From contig CAZCSL010000006.1 of NCBI GenBank assembly GCA_964501415.1, forward strand, positions 1 through 64,000: a DNA stretch of 64,000 nt, in the 5' to 3' direction. The translations under genes and the position numbers were made by a program. The notes under the pieces were generated by a model. The model was given only the letters and a program-made list of their open reading frames with translations. It was not told where the DNA came from and ran no database searches. Source of the stretch: B1SED10-225 sp964501415 (GTDB taxonomy: Bacteria > Bacillota_I > Bacilli_A > Izemoplasmatales > Izemoplasmataceae). Positions within the stretch are counted from its first letter, which is position 1. Every line of letters starts with the position of its first letter. Positions 8,452-15,352 of the stretch are shown here, piece after piece.

Positions 8452-9487
8452 ATTTTCTTAAAGCTTCAATGAGTTCAGCTTTTCTTAGTTTAGAATATCC
8501 ACTTAAGCCTTTTTCTTTGGCTAAATCTTTTAATTCTGCAACGGTCTTTTCTTCTAAGTTATCGGCAGGAGCCTTAGATTCTTTCTTAGTTTCCGCCACT
8601 TTTTTAGGTTCCGCCACTTTTTTAGGTTCTTCTTTTTTAGATTCTTCTTTTTTAGGGGCTGGTTTCTCTGTCTTAGTTGACTTAGCCTTGGCCGCCTTAG
8701 AATCTACTGCTTTTTTAAGCGTAGCTTTATCGGGTGTAGCCTTTTCTTCTTTTTTAGGTTCTTCTTTTTTCTTTGCTTTTGGTGATTCGCCTTCACCTGC
8801 GGTTTGACCACCAGAACCTTCAATCATGGCATCTGCCATTTTGCCAACAATTAAACGAATAGAACGAATCGCATCATCATTAGCAGGAATAACATGATCG
8901 ATTTCATCGGGATCACAGTTGCTGTCGATCATACCAAAGATAGGAATGTTGAGTTTTCTTGCTTCGCGGATCGCGTTATTTTCTTTGCGCGGATCAACGA
9001 TAAATACCGCTTCTGGTAAGGTACGCATTTCTTTGATGCCGCCTAAGAAGTTTTCTAAACGGGCTAACTCTTTACGTAAATCAACCACTTCTTTTTTAGG
9101 TAAGCGTTCAAACGTTCCATCTTTTTCCCATTGGTTGATTTGATGTAAACGGCGAATGCTACGACGAATCGTTTTGAAGTTAGTTAACGTACCACCTAAC
9201 CAACGCTTAGAAACATAAAACTGCTCTGAGCGCTTAGCGTGTTCCTCAATTGCGTCTTGTGCTTGTTTTTTCGTACCAACAAACAAGATTTTACCACCAT
9301 TTTGGCCTATTTCAAGAAGCTTCTTATAAGCATCCTCGATATAGGTAACGGTTTGTTGTAAATCGATGATGTGTATACCATTACGACTGGTATAAATGTA
9401 GGGCGCCATTTTCGGGTTCCAGCGTCTAGTTTGGTGTCCGAAATGCACACCTGATTCTAATAATTGTTTCATTGTGATAACTGCCAT
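8450..9487 (-). CDS. rpsB: ribosomal protein S2 with C-terminal Rho_N-like extension
   Basis: Small-subunit protein at the 30S head-body junction. Residues 1 to about 228 are a normal S2 core (GVHFGHQTRRWNPKM; LGGTLTNFKT; FIVDPRKENNAI). It continues with about 80 residues of Lys/Glu/Pro/Ala low-complexity linker (repeats of KKVAEPKK type). It ends in a compact ~35-residue module (about 310-345; core AELKDLAKEKGLSGYSKLRK) that matches the Rho N-terminal/SAP-like helix-extended-loop-helix fold. Total 345 aa against about 245 in Bacillus. The start is the ATG at 9487, behind AGGAGG; an upstream in-frame extension runs through the leader and is not used. Confidence 0.96.
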   Translation of the reverse strand: MAVITMKQLLESGVHFGHQTRRWNPKMAPYIYTSRNGIHIIDLQQTVTYIEDAYKKLLEIGQNGGKILFVGTKKQAQDAIEEHAKRSEQFYVSKRWLGGTLTNFKTIRRSIRRLHQINQWEKDGTFERLPKKEVVDLRKELARLENFLGGIKEMRTLPEAVFIVDPRKENNAIREARKLNIPIFGMIDSNCDPDEIDHVIPANDDAIRSIRLIVGKMADAMIEGSGGQTAGEGESPKAKKKEEPKKEEKATPDKATLKKAVDSKAAKAKSTKTEKPAPKKEESKKEEPKKVAEPKKVAETKKESKAPADNLEEKTVAELKDLAKEKGLSGYSKLRKAELIEALRK

Positions 9488-9606
9488 AAAGAATTTCCTC
9501 CTAATTATTTTTTGATTGGCCTCCACAAACCTCGTCATTCGACGTCCACTTCAATCCTTGAAGCTCACCAACGTCAAACTCTTCTTGTGTGTGTATTTTA
9601 CGGCAT
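9488..9606 (-). promoter_or_regulatory. structured rpsB 5' leader, possible S2 autoregulatory site
   Basis: About 118 nt between the predicted transcription start and the rpsB ATG. It contains a CTTCAA-GGA-TTGAAG hairpin enclosed by GACGT/ACGTC arms (about 9535-9570), followed by an AGGAGG ribosome-binding site at 9497-9502. Bacterial rpsB operons are often autoregulated by S2. Whether this is such a site is inference from position and pairing. Confidence 0.5.
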
Positions 9607-9611
9607 TTAGT

Positions 9612-9640
9612 AGTATATCAAAAAAACACCTGCATAGCAA
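9612..9640 (-). promoter_or_regulatory. rpsB promoter embedded in the preceding terminator
   Basis: TTGCTA (9635-9640), a 17-bp spacer and TATACT (9612-9617) on the minus strand. The -35 box lies within the terminator hairpin of the gene upstream. Confidence 0.65.
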
Positions 9641-9645
9641 GTGTT
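9619..9645 (-). terminator. Rho-independent terminator of the cobalamin locus
   Basis: AACACTTGC-TAT-GCAGGTGTT followed by seven T on the minus strand, a few nt after the ECF S-component stop codon. It closes the riboswitch-controlled three-gene unit. Confidence 0.85.
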
Positions 9646-9657
9646 TTCTTTGCAATT

Positions 9658-10191
9658 TTATCGCGTTTTAGAAACCATAAAACCGTGAGTTTCATAGACC
9701 TCTAATTGATGTGATAAAGTTGTATGTAAAATAGGATACAACCATAATATCGTTAGAAAACTGCTCATCGCCATCAATATTTGAAAGGGAATATCTGCCA
9801 ACAAATAAGGCCAAAAAACATGTATCCCTGTTTGAATCATATTAAAAGGTATATACATCCACCCATAGATAATACTAATTAGAATTCCAAAGAACGCTAG
9901 TTTAATCTCTGAGGTTGTCTTTCTCATTAATAGGTGATAAAGAATAGGGACCATAAGCCAGCCAAAAAACATAGGTGTCATATAAAATGGATTTAACGTC
10001 CCCATCGCCATATTATCCAATATAACATGTACAAAAATGATAATTACATTTTCTCGGAACGTGAAAATTGAAGCATATACAACTAGCAGTAATACCGTAA
10101 ACTGAATATTGGGTAAAACCGTTAAAAACAATTCTTGTACAAATAAGATGGCTGTGCACATTGCAATAAGCACCATGCGTTTAACCGTCAT
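9658..10191 (-). CDS. ECF transporter S component, probably cobalamin-specific (CblT-like)
   Basis: 177-aa membrane protein with about five to six hydrophobic helices and an N-terminus typical of ECF S-components. The segment LPNIQFTVLLLVVY and the LDNMAMGTLNPFY-MTPMFFGW block resemble the CblT family as I recall it. S-components bind a vitamin and dock on a shared energizing EcfT-EcfA-EcfA' module, which is not in this window. Specificity for B12 is inferred from the upstream cobalamin riboswitch and the two DUF4430 genes in the same unit, 12 nt away. A terminator follows directly. Confidence 0.75.
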   Translation of the reverse strand: MTVKRMVLIAMCTAILFVQELFLTVLPNIQFTVLLLVVYASIFTFRENVIIIFVHVILDNMAMGTLNPFYMTPMFFGWLMVPILYHLLMRKTTSEIKLAFFGILISIIYGWMYIPFNMIQTGIHVFWPYLLADIPFQILMAMSSFLTILWLYPILHTTLSHQLEVYETHGFMVSKTR

Positions 10192-10203
10192 GAAACCCCT
10201 CCT

Positions 10204-10599
10204 TTAATAGGGTTCTTTAATACTGAAGCGATAAGTGGCACCGTCTTCTAACGGCAAGTTATCAATACCACGCAAAGCCGCTTCGCCATTTAACTCTATG
10301 TAGATAAAACTTGACTGAAAATCGGTGGATAATTCATCAATACCTAATAGTATTCGTCCAAATGAATCATGTCTTGACCCCATTAACTCGAGTTCAAAAT
10401 GTCGGTCTAAGACTTCATATAAGTTCTCGCCTGTTTCGAATGACAGGGTTTTTGTTTTTAAGACTTGTCCATCTTGTGAAACCAACTCAACGGTAATCTC
10501 ACCATCATCAGAAGAGATTAAGCCCGTCGAAAAATAGACATAGGACAATCCAAGAATTACACCTACCGCAAGTATGCTAAATAGCAGCTTAAGCTTCAT
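10204..10599 (-). CDS. membrane-anchored DUF4430 (transcobalamin-like) protein
   Basis: 131 aa: one N-terminal hydrophobic anchor (about residues 5-24) with no lipobox, then a single DUF4430 domain (about 33-131). DUF4430 is the fold of the C-terminal beta domain of transcobalamin and intrinsic factor. Family-like features are the FETGENLYEVLDRHFEL helix, the SSFIYIELNGE strand and the terminal YRFSIKEPY. Its ATG shares the A of the upstream stop codon (TGATG), so it is coupled to the larger lipoprotein. A role as extracytoplasmic cobalamin handling protein is inferred from the riboswitch and the S-component. Confidence 0.75.
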   Translation of the reverse strand: MKLKLLFSILAVGVILGLSYVYFSTGLISSDDGEITVELVSQDGQVLKTKTLSFETGENLYEVLDRHFELELMGSRHDSFGRILLGIDELSTDFQSSFIYIELNGEAALRGIDNLPLEDGATYRFSIKEPY

Positions 10600-11738
10600 C
10601 AGTCATTTGGATCAAGCAAGGGATGATTTTGATTGCCATTGGCATGGGCATGCAGATAAGCTAAAGCTAAGAAAGCTTGCGGCGTTGTAAACATCAAGTC
10701 TGCATCATCATCCTCGCTCATATAAACAAAGCTACCCTCGCTGGTTTGGTGAGTCAAAAAAACATCGATTAATGACCTGTCGCCATCATTTAATTCTTCA
10801 TCAAAGATATCAAAACCATGGTAGGTGTAGACCATAAGTATCCAAGCATAGCTTGAGGCATTATTTCCCCAAAGGTTATCATGAGGAATTTGATATAAAT
10901 GGTTAGCAATATCGTTGGCTAAATCAACCTCATCATAAGCTTTAAGGGCAAAATAAAGCAAACTTAACGTATCGTGGTCATTTTGATCCAAATCTACATT
11001 CGAAGCCATGGAAATAAAGCTATCGATAAAGTCATCGGCCTCATAACCATAAAGAGCCATCGCATGTATCGCATCGGTATAGGGATGAATCAAGCTGACA
11101 TCCTCATTTAATTTGGATTGCAACTCCTCAACATCTGCGCCCAATGCATTCAAAACAAATATTTCTTTGGCAATGCTAGCCGCATCCTCTAAATCCGCTT
11201 CATCCATAAGTTCGATGCTCACATCGTCATAAGCTTCTAAGAAACCTAGCGCCCGCACTACATGCATTTCTGCTTGGGCTTCAAAATAAGCGTCCTGCGC
11301 TAAGATGAAATCGAAGGATTGAGATAACGCATCATAAATTGTTTTTAAATCGTCATCCCACCAGGCCAAAGAAAATCTAAGGGTATCTTCATCTTCAAAA
11401 CTTAAATCATTGATGGCATCCATAACCGCCTCATCATTCTTTTCAATATGAATAAAACTGCCTTCATAAGGACTGAGCGTTCCAATACGGTTCAAAAACA
11501 CGCCATCATCCGTTTGTAGATACTCTAGTTCAAACTCACTTTTGAGTGCTTCTAAAATGTCTGAATCCTTTTTAAAAGAAATTGAAGCTTCGTGCTCCGT
11601 TTCATCCTCTTCCACGATAACATTAATTTGAATGTCATCCTCTTCTTTGCTTGTGTCTGAGGGGGTATCAGCCTCTTCACAAGCCGTTAAAACAAAAGCC
11701 ATAAACAATACCAACACCACAGAGAATAGTTTTTTCAT
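10599..11738 (-). CDS. lipoprotein with DUF4430 plus alpha-toroid domain, predicted cobalamin-binding protein
   Basis: 379 aa. The signal peptide ends in lipobox LTAC (Cys20), so it is a surface lipoprotein. Residues about 36-128 are a DUF4430 beta domain. Residues about 135-375 are all-helical, with repeated pairs and a terminal HQTSEGSFVYM ... TTPQAFLALAYLHA stretch typical of the alpha/alpha toroid of prenyltransferase/terpene-cyclase-like folds. Human transcobalamin and intrinsic factor contain the same two fold types in the opposite order (toroid, then beta domain). It is very acidic (many Asp/Glu). It is the first gene behind a cobalamin riboswitch and terminator, with AGGAGG before the ATG. 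B12 binding is inference; no experimental family is known to me for this exact architecture. Confidence 0.75.
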   Translation of the reverse strand: MKKLFSVVLVLFMAFVLTACEEADTPSDTSKEEDDIQINVIVEEDETEHEASISFKKDSDILEALKSEFELEYLQTDDGVFLNRIGTLSPYEGSFIHIEKNDEAVMDAINDLSFEDEDTLRFSLAWWDDDLKTIYDALSQSFDFILAQDAYFEAQAEMHVVRALGFLEAYDDVSIELMDEADLEDAASIAKEIFVLNALGADVEELQSKLNEDVSLIHPYTDAIHAMALYGYEADDFIDSFISMASNVDLDQNDHDTLSLLYFALKAYDEVDLANDIANHLYQIPHDNLWGNNASSYAWILMVYTYHGFDIFDEELNDGDRSLIDVFLTHQTSEGSFVYMSEDDDADLMFTTPQAFLALAYLHAHANGNQNHPLLDPND

Positions 11739-11753
11739 AAAGACCTCCTTGTA

Positions 11754-11780
11754 ATTAAAAAACCATCCTCCTGGATGGTT
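11754..11780 (-). terminator. riboswitch expression-platform terminator
   Basis: AACCATCC-AGGA-GGATGGTT followed by a T-run on the minus strand, 16 nt before the lipoprotein ATG. Being inside the leader, it is the probable off-switch when cobalamin is bound. A second weaker hairpin with seven T (ACGTT-GTCT-AACGT, then GCA-T7) lies just upstream (about 11801-11823). Confidence 0.8.
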
Positions 11781-11854
11781 GAACGAAATCTTTATGCAAA
11801 AAAATGCACGTTAGACAACGTTACGACTCAAACCCAGGAGTGTAATTCTATTTG

Positions 11855-11999
11855 AATACAGGTAGGTCTACCGGCTTAACATCGTCCTACTATGCACCTT
11901 CCCGCTTGAGCAGTGGTATCTTGCATTTCGTCCGTATTACGGTTGCTGGGACAGCTTGGGACTCACACCCAATTCCCTGTTACAATTCACCTATATCCT
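11855..11999 (-). ncRNA. cobalamin riboswitch aptamer
   Basis: The minus strand carries the B12-box elements in order: GGGAATTGGGTGTGAGTCCC, then AGCTGTCCCAGCAACCGTAA, ACCACTG, GGGAAGGTGC, and AGCCGGTAGACCTACCTG near the 3' end. These match the conserved core of the cobalamin riboswitch family. The aptamer starts a few nucleotides after the predicted transcription start, and a terminator follows about 75 nt further on. It controls the lipoprotein, the small DUF4430 protein and the S-component. Confidence 0.95.
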
Positions 12000-12008
12000 T
12001 GTAGTTAC

Positions 12009-12038
12009 AGTGTACCTCTTTTTTGCGGCTTAAGTCAA
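12009..12038 (-). promoter_or_regulatory. promoter of the cobalamin locus
   Basis: TTGACT (12033-12038), an 18-bp spacer and TACACT (12009-12014) on the minus strand, directly before the riboswitch. It is divergent from the dUTPase promoter. Confidence 0.7.
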
Positions 12039-12067
12039 GATATTTCATAATTATTTATCTAATTTCA

Positions 12068-12076
12068 TGATATAAT
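12068..12076 (+). promoter_or_regulatory. extended -10 promoter of the dUTPase gene
   Basis: TGATATAAT, a TGN extended -10, with no good -35 box. The predicted start near 12083 leaves a leader of only about 16 nt, which fits the downstream ATG at 12099 and excludes the upstream in-frame ATG at 12078. Confidence 0.6.
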
Positions 12077-12098
12077 AATGAGCGAAAGGATGATATCA

Positions 12099-12536
12099 AT
12101 GAGAGGATTTAAGATTGCAAAAGGGTATCCCAAAAATATCTTGTTACCCCAAAGAAGTACGAAAAAAAGTGCAGGTTATGACTTTTCCATTTGTGAAGAT
12201 ATTTTAATTGAACCTAAGAGCATCGTTCAAGCAAAAACGGGCATAAAGGCTTATATGGCTGATGATGAAGTACTAAAAATATATCCAAGAAGCTCTTTAC
12301 CGATAAAATTTGGATGTACCATCCCTAATAATGTAGGCGTTATTGATTCAGATTATTACGGCAATGAAAAAAATGATGGCGCCATTTTCATTCAACTTTA
12401 TAACTTTACCGATACGGCGGTTGAACTAAAAAAGGGAACTAGGGTTGCTCAAGGTATTTTTGTTAAATATTTCAAAACTGATGATGACAATGATTCAAAC
12501 CAAGTAAGACGTGGCGGGTTTGGTTCTACGGGTTAA
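12099..12536 (+). CDS. dut: dUTP diphosphatase
   Basis: Hydrolyses dUTP to dUMP and PPi, keeping uracil out of DNA and supplying dTMP synthesis. All five trimeric dUTPase motifs are present: SAGYDF, YPRSSLPIKFG, GVIDSDYYGN, RVAQGIF, and the C-terminal RRGGFGSTG. 145 aa from the ATG at 12099, chosen because GAAAGGA lies 8 nt before it; the in-frame ATGs at 12078 and 12090 overlap that site. It stands alone on the plus strand between two minus-strand units. Confidence 0.93.
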   Translation: MRGFKIAKGYPKNILLPQRSTKKSAGYDFSICEDILIEPKSIVQAKTGIKAYMADDEVLKIYPRSSLPIKFGCTIPNNVGVIDSDYYGNEKNDGAIFIQLYNFTDTAVELKKGTRVAQGIFVKYFKTDDDNDSNQVRRGGFGSTG

Positions 12537-12573
12537 AAAAGCACTTGATTTTAAAATCAAGTGCTTTTTTTCA
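12535..12573. terminator. bidirectional terminator between dut and the ABC operon
   Basis: A near-perfect palindrome: A6-GCACTTGATTTT and its complement ending in T7. It serves both the rightward dUTPase gene and the leftward ABC transporter operon. It overlaps the stop codon region of both genes. Confidence 0.9.
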
Positions 12574-13275
12574 TCGTACTTTAGACATAAATGTTTGCAT
12601 CGCTTTGCTTTTGGGCGCATCCAATATTTCTGGGGTGCCCATCTCGGCTATTTTGCCTTTATCCATAAAAATGACATAATCTGCAAAATCCCTAACAAAA
12701 CTAATCACATGCGTGACAAAGACAAAGTCCTTACCTGAGTCTCTTAGGTTTTCAACCGAAGAAAGCACTTCATCCGTAAGGATCGGATCTAAAGATGAAG
12801 TCGGTTCATCCAAAAAGATGATATCCGGATCGATAGATAAAGCGCGGGCAATAGAAGCTCTTTGGGCTTGTCCGCCAGAGACGTTTTGTGGATATTTATT
12901 GGCTTGTTCAACCAAGGATAGTTTTTTGAGGTTATCTAAAGCAATTTTTTCGGCTTGCTTTTTTTCTAAACCTCTGGTTTCCGTTAAAATTACGGTAATG
13001 TTTTGTAACAGCGTCAAATGCGGAAACAAAGTATGGCTTTGAAACACAAAGCCAACGTTTTTACGATACGTCTGTTCTCTAACATCATAATCATTGATTG
13101 TTACTTTACCACTGGTCGGTTTTTCTAATCCCGACATAATTCTCAATAGCGTTGATTTACCAGAACCTGAAACGCCGATGAGACCTATGGCTTTTTTATC
13201 TTTCAATGTGACATTGATATCATTTAAAACCTCAACATCATACGTATGAGACAACCCTTGTATATCTAAATTCAT
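12571..13275 (-). CDS. polar amino-acid ABC transporter ATPase
   Basis: Energizes import by the two genes upstream. Walker A GVSGSGKST (near residue 37), signature NVSGGQAQRASIARAL, Walker B DIIFLDEPTSSLD and the H-loop FVTHV are all present. 234 aa is typical for GlnQ/HisP-type ATPases. The frame opens at a TTG (13290), but the ATG at 13275 overlaps the permease stop codon (ATGA) and behaves as the coupled start. The exact substrate cannot be read from sequence. Confidence 0.93.
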   Translation of the reverse strand: MNLDIQGLSHTYDVEVLNDINVTLKDKKAIGLIGVSGSGKSTLLRIMSGLEKPTSGKVTINDYDVREQTYRKNVGFVFQSHTLFPHLTLLQNITVILTETRGLEKKQAEKIALDNLKKLSLVEQANKYPQNVSGGQAQRASIARALSIDPDIIFLDEPTSSLDPILTDEVLSSVENLRDSGKDFVFVTHVISFVRDFADYVIFMDKGKIAEMGTPEILDAPKSKAMQTFMSKVR

Positions 13276-14006
13276 TGTTGTAACCCCCAACGACGCTCAA
13301 ATAAACGTGTAAATTGTGACAGAGGTATCGTGATAATTATATAAAGCGCCCACATCAAAAGATAGCCTTCCACAAAGGCAAACGTCCTTGATGTCATGAC
13401 ACTCGTAGAGTGAAAGAGCTCGCCGTAACTAATAACGTGCAATAATGCGCTTCCTTTGATAATCAGCGAGAAGTTATTCATCAAAGGGGGCATTAAAATA
13501 CGAATAACCTGTGGAACAATGATGAAGCGATAACTTTGAAAAGGCGTGAAACCAAACAAATCCATCGCTTGATATTGTTCTTTAGGAATGCTAGAAAAAG
13601 AGGATTTAAAGATATTTTTCATGTATGGAGTAATATACACAATGATACCCGTTATCCCCATGACAATTCGGTTAGTTGTATTAAATGCTGGTCCGATTAC
13701 GAATGCCATGATAATGATAATAACCAAAAGCGGCGTTCCGTATATTATCTCTGTTAAAACGCCATCAAAAGCTTTAAAAAAGCGAATTTTGGATTTAGAC
13801 ATTAAAAACAATAAAAACCCTGTAATCATACTGCCAAACATAATGATAAAAGAAACAAGTATCGTTCGCAAAAAACCACTAAAAATCATGGATCCATATC
13901 CATCATAAGCATTTACGTTAAACGGCTGACGTTGTCTTAAGGCTACAAAAACAGCGAAGGCAATAAAGAAGAGAATCGATAGGAAATATGAGGTACGCTT
14001 ACTCAT
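13272..14006 (-). CDS. polar amino-acid ABC transporter permease
   Basis: 244-aa inner-membrane subunit of the HisM/GlnP family with about five helices. The cytoplasmic EAA-like loop (about 150-170) includes AMDLFGFTPFQSYRFIIVPQ. It overlaps the binding-protein gene upstream by 8 nt and the ATPase gene downstream by 4 nt, so the three are co-translated. A single permease gene suggests a homodimeric channel. Confidence 0.92.
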   Translation of the reverse strand: MSKRTSYFLSILFFIAFAVFVALRQRQPFNVNAYDGYGSMIFSGFLRTILVSFIIMFGSMITGFLLFLMSKSKIRFFKAFDGVLTEIIYGTPLLVIIIIMAFVIGPAFNTTNRIVMGITGIIVYITPYMKNIFKSSFSSIPKEQYQAMDLFGFTPFQSYRFIIVPQVIRILMPPLMNNFSLIIKGSALLHVISYGELFHSTSVMTSRTFAFVEGYLLMWALYIIITIPLSQFTRLFERRWGLQQ

Positions 14007-14817
14007 TGATGAAGAACTCCAGGCCGTAACGTTCTAAGAGCGCTTGGACTTCATCATCCCATCTTTCTCTTAAAACATCATACGCGCCACCGTCATCATG
14101 CATGGTAGCTATAAATTCGTTAGCTTGGGCTAAAAGCTCTTCATTTCCTTTTTCTACAGCCATACTGATAGGTGAAGATTGGAATGGATCCCAAATCACC
14201 ATCGTTGTATCTGGATTCGCTCTGTGACCATTGGTCACAGGGAAGGAACTCATCATCAATATATCTGAACTGCCTTGAGCCACTTCTTGAATCGCCGTTG
14301 ATAGTTCCGTTGCTTCGGTGACATCTTTACCTAAATCACGAGGAATCTGTGAAGAAACTTGAGCGGCAATGCCGATAAACTTGGTATCATCGATGGCTAA
14401 GATATCTTCAGTTGTACTATCGCCATCAAGATTGTGTTGGTCCGCGAAGTCTTGGTTGACTAAGCTGATAATTTTAAAATAAAAGTAAGGATCGGAAAAA
14501 TCAACCGATTGAGCACGTTCTTCGGTTTTGCTCATGGATGCAATGATAATATCAATATCCCCAGCATTAACAGCAGGAATTAAAGAACCAAAGTTGGTAT
14601 TGACAATTTCGACTTCTCTTCCAATGAATTCACCAAACAATTCAGCCACATCAACGCTGATGCCGTAAGGCTCGCCACCTTCAATGGTCTCAAACGGGGG
14701 ATAGGATAAATCCATACCGACCCTTAAGGGGCGTTCATCTCCATTATCACCTAACCCACAAGCAGATAAGGTAATGGAAACGAGTAAAAATAATCCAAAA
14801 ATAAGCATTTTTTTCAT
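13999..14817 (-). CDS. polar amino-acid ABC transporter substrate-binding lipoprotein
   Basis: 272 aa. Signal peptide with lipobox LSAC (Cys near residue 20), then an SBP family 3 domain: LRVGMDLSYPPFE, GISVDVAELFGEFIG, IIASMSKTEERAQSVDFSDPY. This family binds polar or basic amino acids outside the membrane. The start is the ATG at 14817, 8 nt after GGAGG; an in-frame TTG further up sits on that ribosome-binding site. First gene of the operon, behind a TTGTAA-17-TATAAT promoter. Confidence 0.92.
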   Translation of the reverse strand: MKKMLIFGLFLLVSITLSACGLGDNGDERPLRVGMDLSYPPFETIEGGEPYGISVDVAELFGEFIGREVEIVNTNFGSLIPAVNAGDIDIIIASMSKTEERAQSVDFSDPYFYFKIISLVNQDFADQHNLDGDSTTEDILAIDDTKFIGIAAQVSSQIPRDLGKDVTEATELSTAIQEVAQGSSDILMMSSFPVTNGHRANPDTTMVIWDPFQSSPISMAVEKGNEELLAQANEFIATMHDDGGAYDVLRERWDDEVQALLERYGLEFFINE

Positions 14818-14858
14818 ACGCCTTTCCTCCAAATAATAATTAATTTTATGGTGTTATA

Positions 14859-14887
14859 ATTATACTTAAACATCGCTTCTTTTACAA
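14859..14887 (-). promoter_or_regulatory. promoter of the amino-acid ABC operon
   Basis: TTGTAA (14882-14887), a 17-bp spacer and TATAAT (14859-14864) on the minus strand, about 40 nt before the binding-protein ATG. Confidence 0.7.
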
Positions 14888-14894
14888 CCGAAAC

Positions 14895-14925
14895 ACTAAT
14901 AAAAAACGGGTGTTTAAACACCCGT
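14895..14925 (-). terminator. terminator of the fatty-acid operon
   Basis: ACGGGTGTTTAAACACCCGT perfect palindrome followed by a T6 run on the minus strand, directly after the fabZ stop codon. Confidence 0.9.
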
Positions 14926-14926
14926 C

Positions 14927-15352
14927 CTAAGCAATAGTAAAAATAATTTCTGCTTTACATGCTAACTCATTATCTACAGTAGCTGTGGCACTCGCTTTTC
15001 CAATTGGTCCTTTTATTTTAATAATTTCGACTTGCATCTCTAAGGTATCGCCTGGTTTAACTTCTCGCTTAAAACGACACTTGTCTATACCGGCAAAAAA
15101 CGCCAGTTTATCTTTGTTTTCTTCTTTTTGTAAAATCGCAATCGCTCCAGCTTGAGCCATCGCTTCCACAATCAAAACCCCAGGCATAATATGATATTTT
15201 GGAAAGTGACCTTGGAAAAACGGTTCCGATACCGTCACATTTTTGATTGCTTTGACGTAGGTACCTTCTTTAAGTTCAATGACTTTGTCTACTAGTAAAA
15301 AAGGATAACGATGAGGCAAAATCTTTTTAATCTCATCACTGTTCATAATCAT
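14927..15352 (-). CDS. fabZ: 3-hydroxyacyl-ACP dehydratase FabZ
   Basis: Dehydrates beta-hydroxyacyl-ACP in the elongation cycle of type II fatty acid synthesis. The hot-dog fold has catalytic His in LPHRYPFLLVD and Glu in GVLIVEAMAQAGAI. 141 aa from the ATG at 15352, which overlaps the fabF stop (ATGA) and lies 6 nt after GGGAGGC. Last gene of the acc-fab operon; no enoyl-ACP reductase gene follows. Confidence 0.96.
   Translation of the reverse strand: MIMNSDEIKKILPHRYPFLLVDKVIELKEGTYVKAIKNVTVSEPFFQGHFPKYHIMPGVLIVEAMAQAGAIAILQKEENKDKLAFFAGIDKCRFKREVKPGDTLEMQVEIIKIKGPIGKASATATVDNELACKAEIIFTIA

Noticed and set aside
8560..8800. short direct repeats that resemble a CRISPR-like array
   Set aside because: The units are degenerate, unequal and in frame with rpsB (KKVAEPKK-type linker repeats). 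There are no spacers and no cas genes.
8469..8807. 112-aa plus-strand frame opposite the rpsB tail
   Set aside because: Produced by the repeated Lys/Glu/Ala codons of the S2 linker read in reverse; no start signal.
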